Positions 15,954 through 24,019 of a DNA stretch of 64,000 bases are shown here, in pieces. Position numbers and translations under genes: made by a program. Below the pieces are notes generated by a model, which did not search any database, was not told the DNA's origin, and saw only the letters and a program-made list of their open reading frames with translations. Within the stretch, counting starts at the first letter, position 1. Each line of letters begins with the position of its first letter. The DNA comes from Bradyrhizobium diazoefficiens (lineage in GTDB: Bacteria > Pseudomonadota > Alphaproteobacteria > Rhizobiales > Xanthobacteraceae): the NCBI RefSeq assembly GCF_018129965.1, contig NZ_JAFCKW010000012.1, forward strand, positions 1 to 64,000, written 5' to 3'.

Positions 15954-17297
15954 ATGGCGACGGCACAGACCCCCGCATTGGCAGACATTCCCTCGGGCGA
16001 GCACGGCCACGACCTGGCCAGTCCCGGCGAGATCGCCATCGGCGTCATCATCGGCCGTACCTCGGAATTCTTCGACTTCTTCGTCTTCGCGATCGCCTCG
16101 GTGATCGTGTTCCCGCGCCTCGTCTTCCCGTTCGCGAGCGAACTGAACGGCACGTTCTATTCCTTCATGGTCTTCGCGCTGGCCTTCATGGCCCGGCCGA
16201 TCGGGACCGTCATTTTCATGACGGTCGACCGCGAATACGGCAAGACGGCCAAGCTGATCTCGGCGCTGTTCCTGCTCGGCACCGCCACCGTCGCGATCGC
16301 GTTCCTGCCGAGCTACACCGAGATCGGCAGCGCGGCGATCTGGCTGCTGGCGCTGGCGCGGATCGCGCAGGGTCTGGCCTGGGGCGGCGCCTGGGACGGC
16401 ATGGCCTCGCTCCTGGCGCTGAATGCGCCGCCTTCGCAGCGCGGCTGGTATGCGATGGTGCCGCAGCTCGGCGCCCCGCTCGGCCTGATCGTGGCGAGCG
16501 CGCTGTTCGCCTATTTCGCCGGCAATCTCTCGGCCGACGACTTCTTCGACTGGGGCTGGCGCTATCCGTTCTTCGTCGCCTTCGCCATCAACGTCGTGGC
16601 GCTGTTCGCGCGCCTGCGCATGGTGACGACGGAAGAATACGCTTCGTTGTTCGAGACCCGCGAATTGCAGCCGTCGCGCATTTCCGAAACCGTTGCGCGC
16701 GAAGGCCAGAACATCATGCTCGGCGCGTTCGCACCGCTGGCGAGCTTCGCCCTGTTCCACATGGTCACGGTGTTTCCGCTGTCCTGGGTGTTTCTGTTCA
16801 CCCGCGAGAGCCCGGTGCGCTTCCTGGTCATCGAGATCGTGGCCGCCGTGTTCGGCGTCGCCGCGATCGTCGCCTCCGGCATCATCGCCGACCGTGTCGG
16901 CCGCAAGTCGCTGCTGATGGGATCGGCGATCGCCATCGCGATCTATAGCGGCTTCGCCCCGCAGCTGCTCGACGCCGGCGCGTTCGGCGAGACCATCTAC
17001 ATGGTGATCGGCTTCATCCTGCTCGGCCTCTCCTTCGGCCAGTCCTCGGGTGCGATTGCCTCGAATTTCAAGCAGACCTATCGCTACACAGCCTCCGCGC
17101 TGACCTCGGACATGGCCTGGCTGTTCGGCGCCGGCTTCGCCCCGCTCGTGGCGCTGCTGCTCGCCACCAATCTCGGCGTCATCGCCTCCGGCGCCTATCT
17201 GCTGTCGGGCGCGTTCTGGACCCTGCTCGCGCTCTGGCTCAGCGGCCAGCGCGAAGCGGGGGATATGGATGCGGGCGGCAAGGCCGGCAACACATAA
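15954..17297 (+). CDS. MFS transporter, metabolite:H+ symporter type
   Basis: Twelve-helix major facilitator of 447 residues. The opening IAIGVIIGRTSEFFDFFVFA resembles the first helix of metabolite:H+ symporters (ProP/ShiA-like), and the loop motif IADRVGRKSLLMG near residue 310 is the usual MFS signature. Substrate cannot be read from sequence; dicarboxylates, betaine or shikimate-like acids are family options. The ATG at 15954 has AAGGG upstream. It diverges from the cyo operon, sharing the palindrome at 15839-15861, so its expression may respond to the same signal. Confidence 0.85.
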   Translation: MATAQTPALADIPSGEHGHDLASPGEIAIGVIIGRTSEFFDFFVFAIASVIVFPRLVFPFASELNGTFYSFMVFALAFMARPIGTVIFMTVDREYGKTAKLISALFLLGTATVAIAFLPSYTEIGSAAIWLLALARIAQGLAWGGAWDGMASLLALNAPPSQRGWYAMVPQLGAPLGLIVASALFAYFAGNLSADDFFDWGWRYPFFVAFAINVVALFARLRMVTTEEYASLFETRELQPSRISETVAREGQNIMLGAFAPLASFALFHMVTVFPLSWVFLFTRESPVRFLVIEIVAAVFGVAAIVASGIIADRVGRKSLLMGSAIAIAIYSGFAPQLLDAGAFGETIYMVIGFILLGLSFGQSSGAIASNFKQTYRYTASALTSDMAWLFGAGFAPLVALLLATNLGVIASGAYLLSGAFWTLLALWLSGQREAGDMDAGGKAGNT

Positions 17298-17333
17298 CTT
17301 CCGGCTGCTCGGACCTGCAGAGAAGAACGTAAC

Positions 17334-17467
17334 GTAGGATGCGCAAAGGCGCACAGCGCCGCGCCCGCCATCTTTGAACTCCTGCAATCGGGAATGGTGG
17401 GCACGCTTCTGCCTTCGCTCTTCGCTCTTCGAGCTAAGGCGGACAAGTCGCTTTGCCCGCCCTATTG
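17334..17467. repeat. Repeat-like intergenic element
   Basis: Contains GTAGGATGCGCAAAGGCGCA, then GGTGGGCACGCTTC and GACAAGTCGCTTTGCCCGCC, a pattern I associate with a common intergenic repeat of Bradyrhizobium-like genomes, where GGTGGGCA and TGCCCACC arms pair. Here the arms are imperfect. It separates the MFS gene from the M48 peptidase gene, which converge on it. Confidence 0.45.
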
Positions 17468-17486
17468 CTGCGCACCTACGACAGCG

Positions 17487-18986
17487 TCAATCCGCCACGA
17501 CCTTCACGCGGTCGCGCACCTTCACCTGCGCGCCGCGATCAAGCCCGTTGAGCACGCGGAAACGTTCGGCCGGGTGATCCACGCCAGCCATGCGGTGGGA
17601 CAAGGATTCCACGGTGTCGCCGGGCTGCACGGTGATGACCTTGATGCGCAACGGGCGCGCGGCCTGGATCTCGTCGAGGGTCAGGCGGCGGAATGAATTG
17701 ACGGTCTCGCGCGCGTTGCGCTCGCTCTCGGTCGACTTCTGCCGTGTTGCGAAGATGAAGCGATAGACGTCGCTGCCGAAGCGCAGCGCGTAGACCTTGA
17801 ACTGCCACTGATCACCCTTGGCGGTGGCGGAGGCGGCCGGAAAACCGTTGATGGTGATCTCTTCGGTCGACGCCTTCTCGACGCCTTCCATCCATCCCGA
17901 ATTCAGGTAGTCGCCGAGCGACTGTTCGGCCGGCACCCGCACGACGTCGAAGCGCATCGCCTGCGAGCCGCCGTCGCGCACGCCGATCACAGCCTGCGCT
18001 GTGTTGTCGAGCGTGAAGTTGTCCGGCGCCTGGAAGGTGAAGCCGAGCTTCGGATGCAGGAAACGCCGACCGCGGACAAAGCCTTCGCTGGGGTCTTCGC
18101 CGTAGACGATATTGTCGATGGCGGCGAGGTAGGACTCGCGGTCGCGCTCGCCGCCTTCCGGAGCGACGTATTGGCGTGCGATGGTCTGCGCGTTCTGCAC
18201 GCGCTCCGGCGTCGCCGGATGCGACGAGGTGAAGTCCTGCGCCCGCGGATCGAGCGAGGTCTTGCCGACCTTGAGCTCGGCATTGCGCTCCATCGCCGAG
18301 AGGAAGCGTGCGGCCCCATAGGGGTCGAAATGGGCCTTGGCGGAGATGCCGACGCCGATGCCGTCGGCCTCGAACTCCTGGTTGCGCGAGAAGCTCGCCA
18401 TGGTGAGCTTGGTCTTGGCCAGCGCCAGCGCGGTGAGGTCGGGGTCGTTGCTCATGTCGGTGACGACGCGGGTGACGATCGCGGCCTGGCGGGCCTGGTC
18501 CTCGCGCATCGCGGCGTGCTTGGACAGCACATGCGCCATCTCGTGGCTCAGCACGGAGGACAATTCCGACGTATCGCTCGCAAGCGCGAGAAGACCGCGC
18601 GTGACATAGAGTTGGCCGTTCGGCAGCGCGAAGGCGTTCACCGCGCCGGAATTGAGGATGGTGACGCGGTAGCCCTGGTCGGGGCGGTCGGAAGCGGCGA
18701 CCAGCCTGTCGACGGTCTTGCTGACGAGCGATTCGAGCCTGGGGTCGTCATAGGTGCCGCCGTAGCTCGCCAGAATGCGCTCGTGCTCCCTCTCGGTGGC
18801 GGGAGTCTGCGCGACGGCCGGCTTTGGCTTGGGCATCGCGATCGTCTGGGTCGGCGCTGCGGTCTGGAACCGGCCCATATCGCCGCAACCGGCAAGGGCT
18901 GTCCCAAGCACGAGACACAGCGCAGCCGGCGCAGCCCGCAGGCCGCGGCGTTCACTCTGTCCGTGCCGTCCTAGCACCCCATCCAC
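17487..18986 (-). CDS. M48 family zinc metalloprotease lipoprotein with C-terminal LysM-like domain
   Basis: Periplasmic protease of the BepA/LoiP type, 499 residues. The signal peptide ends in a lipobox (ALAGC, Cys34). The zinc site is HEMAH (His148, Glu149, His152) with the third ligand in NQEFEAD (about Glu206). The domain DPRLESLVSKTVDRL to SSHPATPERV is the usual M48 fold. The C-terminal 60 residues (VQPGDTVESLSHRM ... VRDRVKVVAD) look like a LysM-type peptidoglycan-binding motif. The likely role is quality control of envelope proteins. It lies 27 bp downstream of the thermonuclease-like gene on the same strand. Confidence 0.88.
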   Translation of the reverse strand: MDGVLGRHGQSERRGLRAAPAALCLVLGTALAGCGDMGRFQTAAPTQTIAMPKPKPAVAQTPATEREHERILASYGGTYDDPRLESLVSKTVDRLVAASDRPDQGYRVTILNSGAVNAFALPNGQLYVTRGLLALASDTSELSSVLSHEMAHVLSKHAAMREDQARQAAIVTRVVTDMSNDPDLTALALAKTKLTMASFSRNQEFEADGIGVGISAKAHFDPYGAARFLSAMERNAELKVGKTSLDPRAQDFTSSHPATPERVQNAQTIARQYVAPEGGERDRESYLAAIDNIVYGEDPSEGFVRGRRFLHPKLGFTFQAPDNFTLDNTAQAVIGVRDGGSQAMRFDVVRVPAEQSLGDYLNSGWMEGVEKASTEEITINGFPAASATAKGDQWQFKVYALRFGSDVYRFIFATRQKSTESERNARETVNSFRRLTLDEIQAARPLRIKVITVQPGDTVESLSHRMAGVDHPAERFRVLNGLDRGAQVKVRDRVKVVAD

Positions 18987-19013
18987 GTCGCTTAACCCGT
19001 GCCTGGCCCCTTA

Positions 19014-19784
19014 TTAGGGACGTACCCCTGTCGGCTCGTTTGCGCCCAGCAACTCGACCTGCCCCACCAGGCGCACATCGATACGTGGCCCCGTATTCCC
19101 CTCGACCCAGCCTCGAACTCGAACGCGCTTGTTTTCCAAGGACTTAAGGGAGATGCCGGCATTCTCGAACGCTGGTAACATGCGCCTTGAAATAGTCACG
19201 GCAAAGCCGCGTGTCCAGTTCCGGCCGAAGTTGAGGTAGGTCGTTGCCCCAGCTTGCCGAACTGACAGGACTTTGCCCTCGACCACCATAAAGCGCCCGA
19301 TCCCGGCCAAAATATCGTCCGGACTTTCCGCGTTTTTTATGGCCGTCGGGTCAGTCCAGTTGCCCATTTTTTGGCGCCGCGCCTGGGCCTCCGACGTCAT
19401 CAGGGCCGCCGCGCAGTCCTTGTCAGTGATTTCGGCCGAGACGATGGCGTTGCCCTGTGCGAGGAGCGCGGCCTGCACCGAGGTCTCGTTGTCGCCGATG
19501 AAGACCAATGCGCCCTGGCGGCCATAGCGGTCGGGCGTGTCGTCGGCGCTTCGCAGCGTGACGTCGCGCCCGACCAGCAGTGAGGTGAGCGCCTGCTTCG
19601 TCGCAGCGGTGGTCTCGATCCCGGTGAGGCGGATCTCGCGGCCGTCGTCCAGACGCAGGCTGCGGGCATCGACGATGGCGGCGACGCGGCCCTCGCCCTG
19701 GGATTCGAATTGGCAGGGCGCGGCCAACGCCGCCTGACCCGCGACGAGAGACAATGCGATGATGAGATGAAGCCGTTGCGTCAC
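19014..19784 (-). CDS. Thermonuclease-fold (SNase-like) exported protein, catalytic Glu missing
   Basis: 256-residue secreted protein: signal peptide (LHLIIALSLVAGQAALAA) then a staphylococcal nuclease-like OB fold. Family landmarks align: REIRLTGIET for the Arg35/Asp40 region and DRYGRQGALVF for Arg87. The position of the essential Glu43 is Ala (ETTA in place of DTPE), and Asp40 is Glu, so nuclease activity is doubtful. The C-terminal part (KVLSVRQAGATTYLNFGRNW) resembles a second OB-like domain. GTG 19784 is used because it sets the signal peptide at the N-terminus; its ribosome site is weak. It may be a binding or structural protein. Confidence 0.75.
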   Translation of the reverse strand: MTQRLHLIIALSLVAGQAALAAPCQFESQGEGRVAAIVDARSLRLDDGREIRLTGIETTAATKQALTSLLVGRDVTLRSADDTPDRYGRQGALVFIGDNETSVQAALLAQGNAIVSAEITDKDCAAALMTSEAQARRQKMGNWTDPTAIKNAESPDDILAGIGRFMVVEGKVLSVRQAGATTYLNFGRNWTRGFAVTISRRMLPAFENAGISLKSLENKRVRVRGWVEGNTGPRIDVRLVGQVELLGANEPTGVRP

Positions 19785-19902
19785 GTTGCCCGGAGAGGTT
19801 GCGTTGTGTGTCAATATTAACTCAAGCGTGGCAGGGCGAGAATAGACTTCCTCACACGCGTCATCGCGAGCAATGACGGGAAACACTTATCGGCACCGAC
19901 CA

Positions 19903-19917
19903 TTCCGCTTTGCGGAA
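19903..19917. promoter_or_regulatory. Dyad TTCCGC-N3-GCGGAA upstream of binding-protein gene
   Basis: A perfect 6-bp inverted repeat with a 3-bp spacer, centred 136 bp upstream of the gene at 20046. A near-identical dyad (11 of 12 arm bases) occurs at 26432-26446 in the other divergent promoter of the same acyl-CoA cluster, which suggests one regulator for both. Confidence 0.5.
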
Positions 19918-20045
19918 ATCGTACGGCGTGCATGCGGCCTGTTGGCACCTGCGCTTGCTGCGCTCTTGCGCATGCGGCATGATTGCGGCAACAGCCGTCA
20001 TCACGCGCCTACAGTGTGCGGCGCGATCAAGGGAGGTCTTTTTCG

Positions 20046-21254
20046 ATGAAGAACATTTTGTCGGGCATTTTTGCCGCAGCGTTTGCCTTGAGTGCGAGCG
20101 CCGCAGCGCAGGCCCAGGACAAGCCGCCGCTCAAGATCGGCGGTATCCTCGACATGTCGAGCCTTTATGCCGACATCACCGGCCCCGGCAGCGAGACTGC
20201 AGCCAAGATGGCGGTCGAGGATTTCGGCGGTGAGGTGCTCGGTCGCAAGATCCAGGTGCTGGCCGCCGATCATCAGAACAAGGCCGATCTCTCCGCCAAC
20301 ATCGCCCGCGACATGCTCGACAACCAGGGCGTCGAGATGATCTACGACGTCGCAGCCTCCGCGACGGCCCTTGCTGCCGGCGAGATCGCCAAGGCGCGCA
20401 ACAAGATCATCATGTTCAACGGCCCGGGCTCGATCCGCCTCACCAACGAGGCCTGCGGCCCCTACACCATCCACTACGTGTTCGATACCTTCGGCCAGGC
20501 CAACGTGACCGGCCTTGCGGCCGTGAAGACGGGCCTCGACAGCTGGTTCTTCCTCACCGCCGATTATGCCTTTGGCCAGGATCTGGAAAAGGACACCAGT
20601 GCCGTCGTCACCAAGACCGGCGGCAAGGTGCTCGGCAGCGTCCGCCATCCGCTCAACACGTCGGACTTCTCGTCGTTCCTGCTGCAGGCCCAGGCCTCCA
20701 AGGCCAAGGTGATCGGCCTTGCCAATGCCGGCGGCGATACCGTCAATGCCATCAAGCAGGCGGCCGAGTTCGGCATCACCAAGGGCGGCCAGAAAGTCTC
20801 GCCGCTGCTCGCCTTCGTCTCCGACATCGACTCGATCGGCCTGGAGACCGCGCAGGGCCTGCTGCTCGCCGAAGCCTTCTACTGGGACCTCAACGACGAC
20901 ACGCGCGCGTTCTCCAAGCGATTCATGGAGCGCACCAAGCGCGTGCCGACCTCGGCGCAGGCGGGCGTCTATTCCTCCGTCACGCATTATCTCAAGGCCG
21001 TGAAGGCGGCTGGCACCACCGACGCGGCCACGGTGATCAAGGTGATGAAGGAAACGCCGATCAACGACTTCTTCGCCAAGAACGGCAAGATCCGCGAGGA
21101 CGGCCGCATGATCCACGACATGTATCTGTTCGAGGTCAAGAAGCCGTCGGAATCCAAGGGCCGCTGGGACGACTACAAGCTGCTCGCCACCGTGCCCGGC
21201 AACGAGGCGTTCCAGTCGCTGGAACAGTCGCGCTGCCCGCTGGTGAAGAAGTGA
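20046..21254 (+). CDS. ABC transporter substrate-binding protein, branched-chain amino acid type
   Basis: Periplasmic binding protein of the Peripla_BP_6 (LivK-like) fold, 402 residues. The signal peptide ends in AAAQAQ and the mature protein starts PPLKIGGILDMSSLYADITG. The segment ADHQNKADLSANIARDML is typical of family members binding aromatic or carboxylic acids rather than leucine. No permease or ATPase genes accompany it in this window. The ATG at 20046 has a strong GGGAGG. It is followed after 120 bp by enoyl-CoA hydratase and VOC genes, so the ligand is probably the carboxylic acid degraded by this cluster. Confidence 0.88.
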   Translation: MKNILSGIFAAAFALSASAAAQAQDKPPLKIGGILDMSSLYADITGPGSETAAKMAVEDFGGEVLGRKIQVLAADHQNKADLSANIARDMLDNQGVEMIYDVAASATALAAGEIAKARNKIIMFNGPGSIRLTNEACGPYTIHYVFDTFGQANVTGLAAVKTGLDSWFFLTADYAFGQDLEKDTSAVVTKTGGKVLGSVRHPLNTSDFSSFLLQAQASKAKVIGLANAGGDTVNAIKQAAEFGITKGGQKVSPLLAFVSDIDSIGLETAQGLLLAEAFYWDLNDDTRAFSKRFMERTKRVPTSAQAGVYSSVTHYLKAVKAAGTTDAATVIKVMKETPINDFFAKNGKIREDGRMIHDMYLFEVKKPSESKGRWDDYKLLATVPGNEAFQSLEQSRCPLVKK

Positions 21255-21261
21255 TGCGAAG

Positions 21262-21342
21262 CGTCATCCCGGGGCGCGCGTGAGCGCCAACCCGGGATCT
21301 CGAGGTTCCGGGTTCGATGCTTTGCATCGCCCCGGAACGATG
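21262..21342. repeat. Palindromic intergenic repeat, family B copy 2
   Basis: CGTCATCCCGGGGCGCGCG, AACCCGGGATCTCGAGGTT, CCGGGTTCGATGC and GCATCGCCCCGGAACGATGG form nested inverted repeats. The centre (ATCTCGAGGTTCCGGGTTCG) is identical to that of the copy at 55055-55134. It lies between the binding-protein and enoyl-CoA hydratase genes and could terminate or attenuate transcription. Confidence 0.75.
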
Positions 21343-21374
21343 GAGATACAAAACAACAACAAGGGAGACGTCCC

Positions 21375-22163
21375 ATGAACGACATGGTCCTGCAAAAGCT
21401 GGAAGGCGGGCTGCTCACCATCACGATGAACCGCCCCGAGCGGAAGAACGCGCTCAACCCCGAGATGGTCGCTGGACTGGTCGAGGCGGCACGACGCGCG
21501 GCGGATGATCCCGAGGTGCGTGCGGTGCTGTTCAAGGGCGCGGGCGGCAGCTTCTGTGTCGGCGGCGACGTCAAGTCGATGGCCGCGGGCCGCGCGCCGC
21601 TGCCCTTCGAGGTGAAGATGGCGAACCTGCGCCGCGGCATGGAGGTCTCGCGCATCCTGCACCAGATGCCGAAACCCGTGGTGGCGCAGCTCGACGGCGC
21701 GGCGGCCGGCGCGGGCCTGTCGATGGCGCTGTCCTGCGATCTGCGCATCGCGTCCGAATCCTGCAAGATCACCACCGCCTTCGCCAAGGTCGGCTTCTCC
21801 GGCGATTACGGCGGCACCTATTTCCTTACCCAGCTGCTCGGCAGCGCGCGGGCGCGCGAGCTCTATCTGATGTCGCCGGTACTATCAGCGAAGGAGGCGC
21901 ATGCGATCGGGATGGTGACCAAGGTCGTGCCCGACGCCGAGATCGACGCGGCGGCGCATGAGCTCGCGCTGTCGCTGGCGCAGGGCCCCTCGATCGCGCT
22001 CGGCTTCATCAAGCGCAACATCAACAATGCCGAGCATCTGCCGCTCGAAGATTGCTTCGATGGCGAGGCGATCCACCATACCCGCTGCAGCGACACCGAA
22101 GATCACAAGGAAGCCGCAAAAGCCTTCGTGGAAAAGCGCAAGCCATCCTTCAAGGGCGCATGA
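21375..22163 (+). CDS. Enoyl-CoA hydratase/isomerase family protein
   Basis: Crotonase-fold enzyme of 262 residues, hydrating or isomerising an unsaturated acyl-CoA. The N-terminus has the MNRPERKNALN motif; the oxyanion-hole segments are GGSFCVGGDVKSM and DGAAAGAGLSMALSCDLRIA. Residues FSGDYGGTYFLTQLLG hold the region of the second catalytic acid. The ATG at 21375 has AAGGGAG upstream. Its stop overlaps the next start (ATGA), so it is coupled to the VOC gene. The exact substrate is unknown. Confidence 0.9.
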   Translation: MNDMVLQKLEGGLLTITMNRPERKNALNPEMVAGLVEAARRAADDPEVRAVLFKGAGGSFCVGGDVKSMAAGRAPLPFEVKMANLRRGMEVSRILHQMPKPVVAQLDGAAAGAGLSMALSCDLRIASESCKITTAFAKVGFSGDYGGTYFLTQLLGSARARELYLMSPVLSAKEAHAIGMVTKVVPDAEIDAAAHELALSLAQGPSIALGFIKRNINNAEHLPLEDCFDGEAIHHTRCSDTEDHKEAAKAFVEKRKPSFKGA

Positions 22164-22918
22164 CGATGGCGCCCTATGTGCGGCTGCGGCAGATTTGTCT
22201 GGTCGCGCCGCAGCTTGCGCCCGTGATCTCGGACATCGCCGACATCATGGGCCTCGCCGTCTGCTACCGCGACGGCAATGTCGTCAAATACGGACTGGAG
22301 AACGCGCTGCTCCCGGTCGACACGATCCTGCTGGAGGTGGTGGCGCCGTTCAAGGACGGCACCACGGCCGGCCGCTTCATCGAGAAGACCGGCGGCCGCG
22401 GCGGCTATATGGCGATCTTCTGCTGCGATGATCCCGACGAGCGCGGTCGCAAGGCCAACGCGCTTGGCGTGCGGACGGCCAACGTGATCGACCACGCACC
22501 CTATCACGGCGTGCAGCTCCATCCCCGCGACTGCCGTGCCGCCTTCATCGAGTTCAACCACACCGCAGGCAGCGACGATAGTCTTGGCGCCTATCCACCT
22601 GCGGGTCCGGACTGGCAGACTTTCATCCGCAAGGATGTGACGCAGGCGCTGACGGCCGTGGAGATGCAGAGCCCTGATCCGCAAGGACTCGCGGAGCATT
22701 GGGGCAGGATCATCGGGGTTGCGCCGAATGGCGATGCCGAACTGAAGCTGCCCAATGCGACCTTCCGCTTCGTGAAAGGCGTAAGCGAGATCATGAGCGC
22801 GCTGGAATTTCGGGTGACGGATGCCGCGAGCGTCCTGCACGCCGCCAAGGCGAAGGGGCTCGCGGTGGCGGGGAACGAGTTCCTGCTGGGTGGGGTGACG
22901 TTTCGGGTTGGGGCGTGA
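22160..22918 (+). CDS. VOC/glyoxalase-like domain protein
   Basis: 252-residue protein with two vicinal-oxygen-chelate-like halves: VRLRQICLVAPQLAPVISDI at the N-terminus and TQALTAVEMQSPDPQGLAEH in the second half. The pattern matches the PF13468-type glyoxalase-like group. Translationally coupled to the enoyl-CoA hydratase through a 4-nt overlap, which suggests a role in the same pathway, possibly as an epimerase or acyl-CoA isomerase. Reaction unknown. Confidence 0.7.
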   Translation: MTMAPYVRLRQICLVAPQLAPVISDIADIMGLAVCYRDGNVVKYGLENALLPVDTILLEVVAPFKDGTTAGRFIEKTGGRGGYMAIFCCDDPDERGRKANALGVRTANVIDHAPYHGVQLHPRDCRAAFIEFNHTAGSDDSLGAYPPAGPDWQTFIRKDVTQALTAVEMQSPDPQGLAEHWGRIIGVAPNGDAELKLPNATFRFVKGVSEIMSALEFRVTDAASVLHAAKAKGLAVAGNEFLLGGVTFRVGA

Positions 22919-22938
22919 GCGGTTGCCTCAAACACCAC

Positions 22939-23071
22939 CGTCGTCCCGGACAAGCGAAGCGCAGATCCGGGACCCATAATCACAGGAAGTGGTTATGATG
23001 CGAGGTGATAACTCCGAGTCTTCGCCAAACTCCTCCCTGTGGTTAGGGGTCCCCGCGTGCGCGGGGACGAC
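22939..23071. repeat. Composite palindromic repeat, family C copy 1
   Basis: Begins CGTCGTCCCGGACAAGCG, continues CAGATCCGGGACCCATAA, has CTTCGCCAAACTCCTCCCTG in the centre, and ends GGTCCCCGCGTGCGCGGGGACGAC. The two ends are GC hairpins of opposite polarity, giving a BIME-like unit of about 133 bp. Other copies: 53774-53909 and 56328-56460. It lies between converging genes and may terminate transcription. Confidence 0.8.
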
Positions 23072-23120
23072 AAAGGAGGCCGTGGCAACGCCAAAGTGAT
23101 ACGGCGACACGCCGCTGCGA

Positions 23121-23933
23121 TCACCTTCCCTTGAAGTTCGCCGTCCGCCGCTCTTCCGTGGCCTTCACGCCTTCCTTGAAGTCTTCCGTCGCGCGCAACC
23201 GCGTCTGCTCGGCGAGCTCGTGATTGGTCGCGGCCATGACGCGATCGGCGAGGCCTGCGCGCATCGTGGCGCGGGTGGAGACGAGGCCGAGCGGCGAGCA
23301 TTCGGCGATCTCGCCGGCGAGCTTCATCGCGGCTGCCTTCACCTGATCCTGCGGCACCAGCTCGTTGGCGAGGCCCCACTTATATGCCTCTTCGCCGGTG
23401 ACGCGGCGGCTGGTGTAGAACATCAGCTCTGCGTTGTTCTTGCCGATCAGCTCCGGCAGCGTCACCGTGAGGCCGAAGCCAGGGTGAAAGCCGAGCTTGG
23501 TGAAGTTCGCGGAGAAGCGCGCTTCGGGGCAGGTGACGCGGAAATCCGCCGACACCGCGAGACCGAGGCCACCGCCGATGGCGGCGCCCTGCACGGCGGC
23601 GACGATCGGTTTCTTGGCGCGGAAGATGCGCACGGCCTGGAGGTAGAGATGGTTGATGGGACCGAGATTGTCGGCCGGGTCGCCCTTCTTCTCGGCCTCC
23701 TGTGCTTCCTGCGCCTGCCGCGCGGGATCGCCGAAATTGGCGCCGGCGCAGAACGCCTTGCCCTGGGCCGACAGCACGGAGCTGCGGATCTCGATGTCGC
23801 GATCGAACTCTTCGAGCGCATCCGCGATCTGGTTGATCAGCGAGATGTCGAAGAAGTTCAGCGGCGGACGGCGGATCTCGATGGTGCCGACGTGGCCGAC
23901 TTTTTCGACGCCGATATCTTTATAGGTGGTCAT
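23121..23933 (-). CDS. Enoyl-CoA hydratase/isomerase family protein
   Basis: Second crotonase-fold enzyme of the cluster, 270 residues. Oxyanion-hole motifs are KAFCAGANFGDP and QGAAIGGGLGLAVSADFRVT; the FHPGFGLTVTLPELIGKNNA segment covers the catalytic region. Start ATG 23933. It lies 86 bp downstream of the acyl-CoA dehydrogenase pair on the same strand, so dehydrogenation and hydration are probably consecutive steps on the same acyl-CoA. Confidence 0.9.
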   Translation of the reverse strand: MTTYKDIGVEKVGHVGTIEIRRPPLNFFDISLINQIADALEEFDRDIEIRSSVLSAQGKAFCAGANFGDPARQAQEAQEAEKKGDPADNLGPINHLYLQAVRIFRAKKPIVAAVQGAAIGGGLGLAVSADFRVTCPEARFSANFTKLGFHPGFGLTVTLPELIGKNNAELMFYTSRRVTGEEAYKWGLANELVPQDQVKAAAMKLAGEIAECSPLGLVSTRATMRAGLADRVMAATNHELAEQTRLRATEDFKEGVKATEERRTANFKGR

Positions 23934-23964
23934 TTAAGTCTCCAGTATCTCAGTCGCGAAGAAT

Positions 23965-23987
23965 CACCTCTCCCCAAGGGAGAGGTG
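23965..23987. promoter_or_regulatory. Perfect 10-bp hairpin between acyl-CoA dehydrogenase and hydratase genes
   Basis: CACCTCTCCC at 23965-23974, loop CAA, GGGAGAGGTG at 23978-23987. No T-run follows on either strand, so it may be an mRNA stabiliser or processing hairpin within the operon rather than a terminator. Confidence 0.5.
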
Positions 23988-24019
23988 AACAGCGCGCGCG
24001 GCCGTAGTTTCGATCCCAT

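Noticed and set aside
22939..23071. CRISPR-like repeats among the intergenic palindromes
   Set aside because: The repeats are single dispersed hairpins, not regularly spaced direct repeats with unique spacers, and no cas genes are present.
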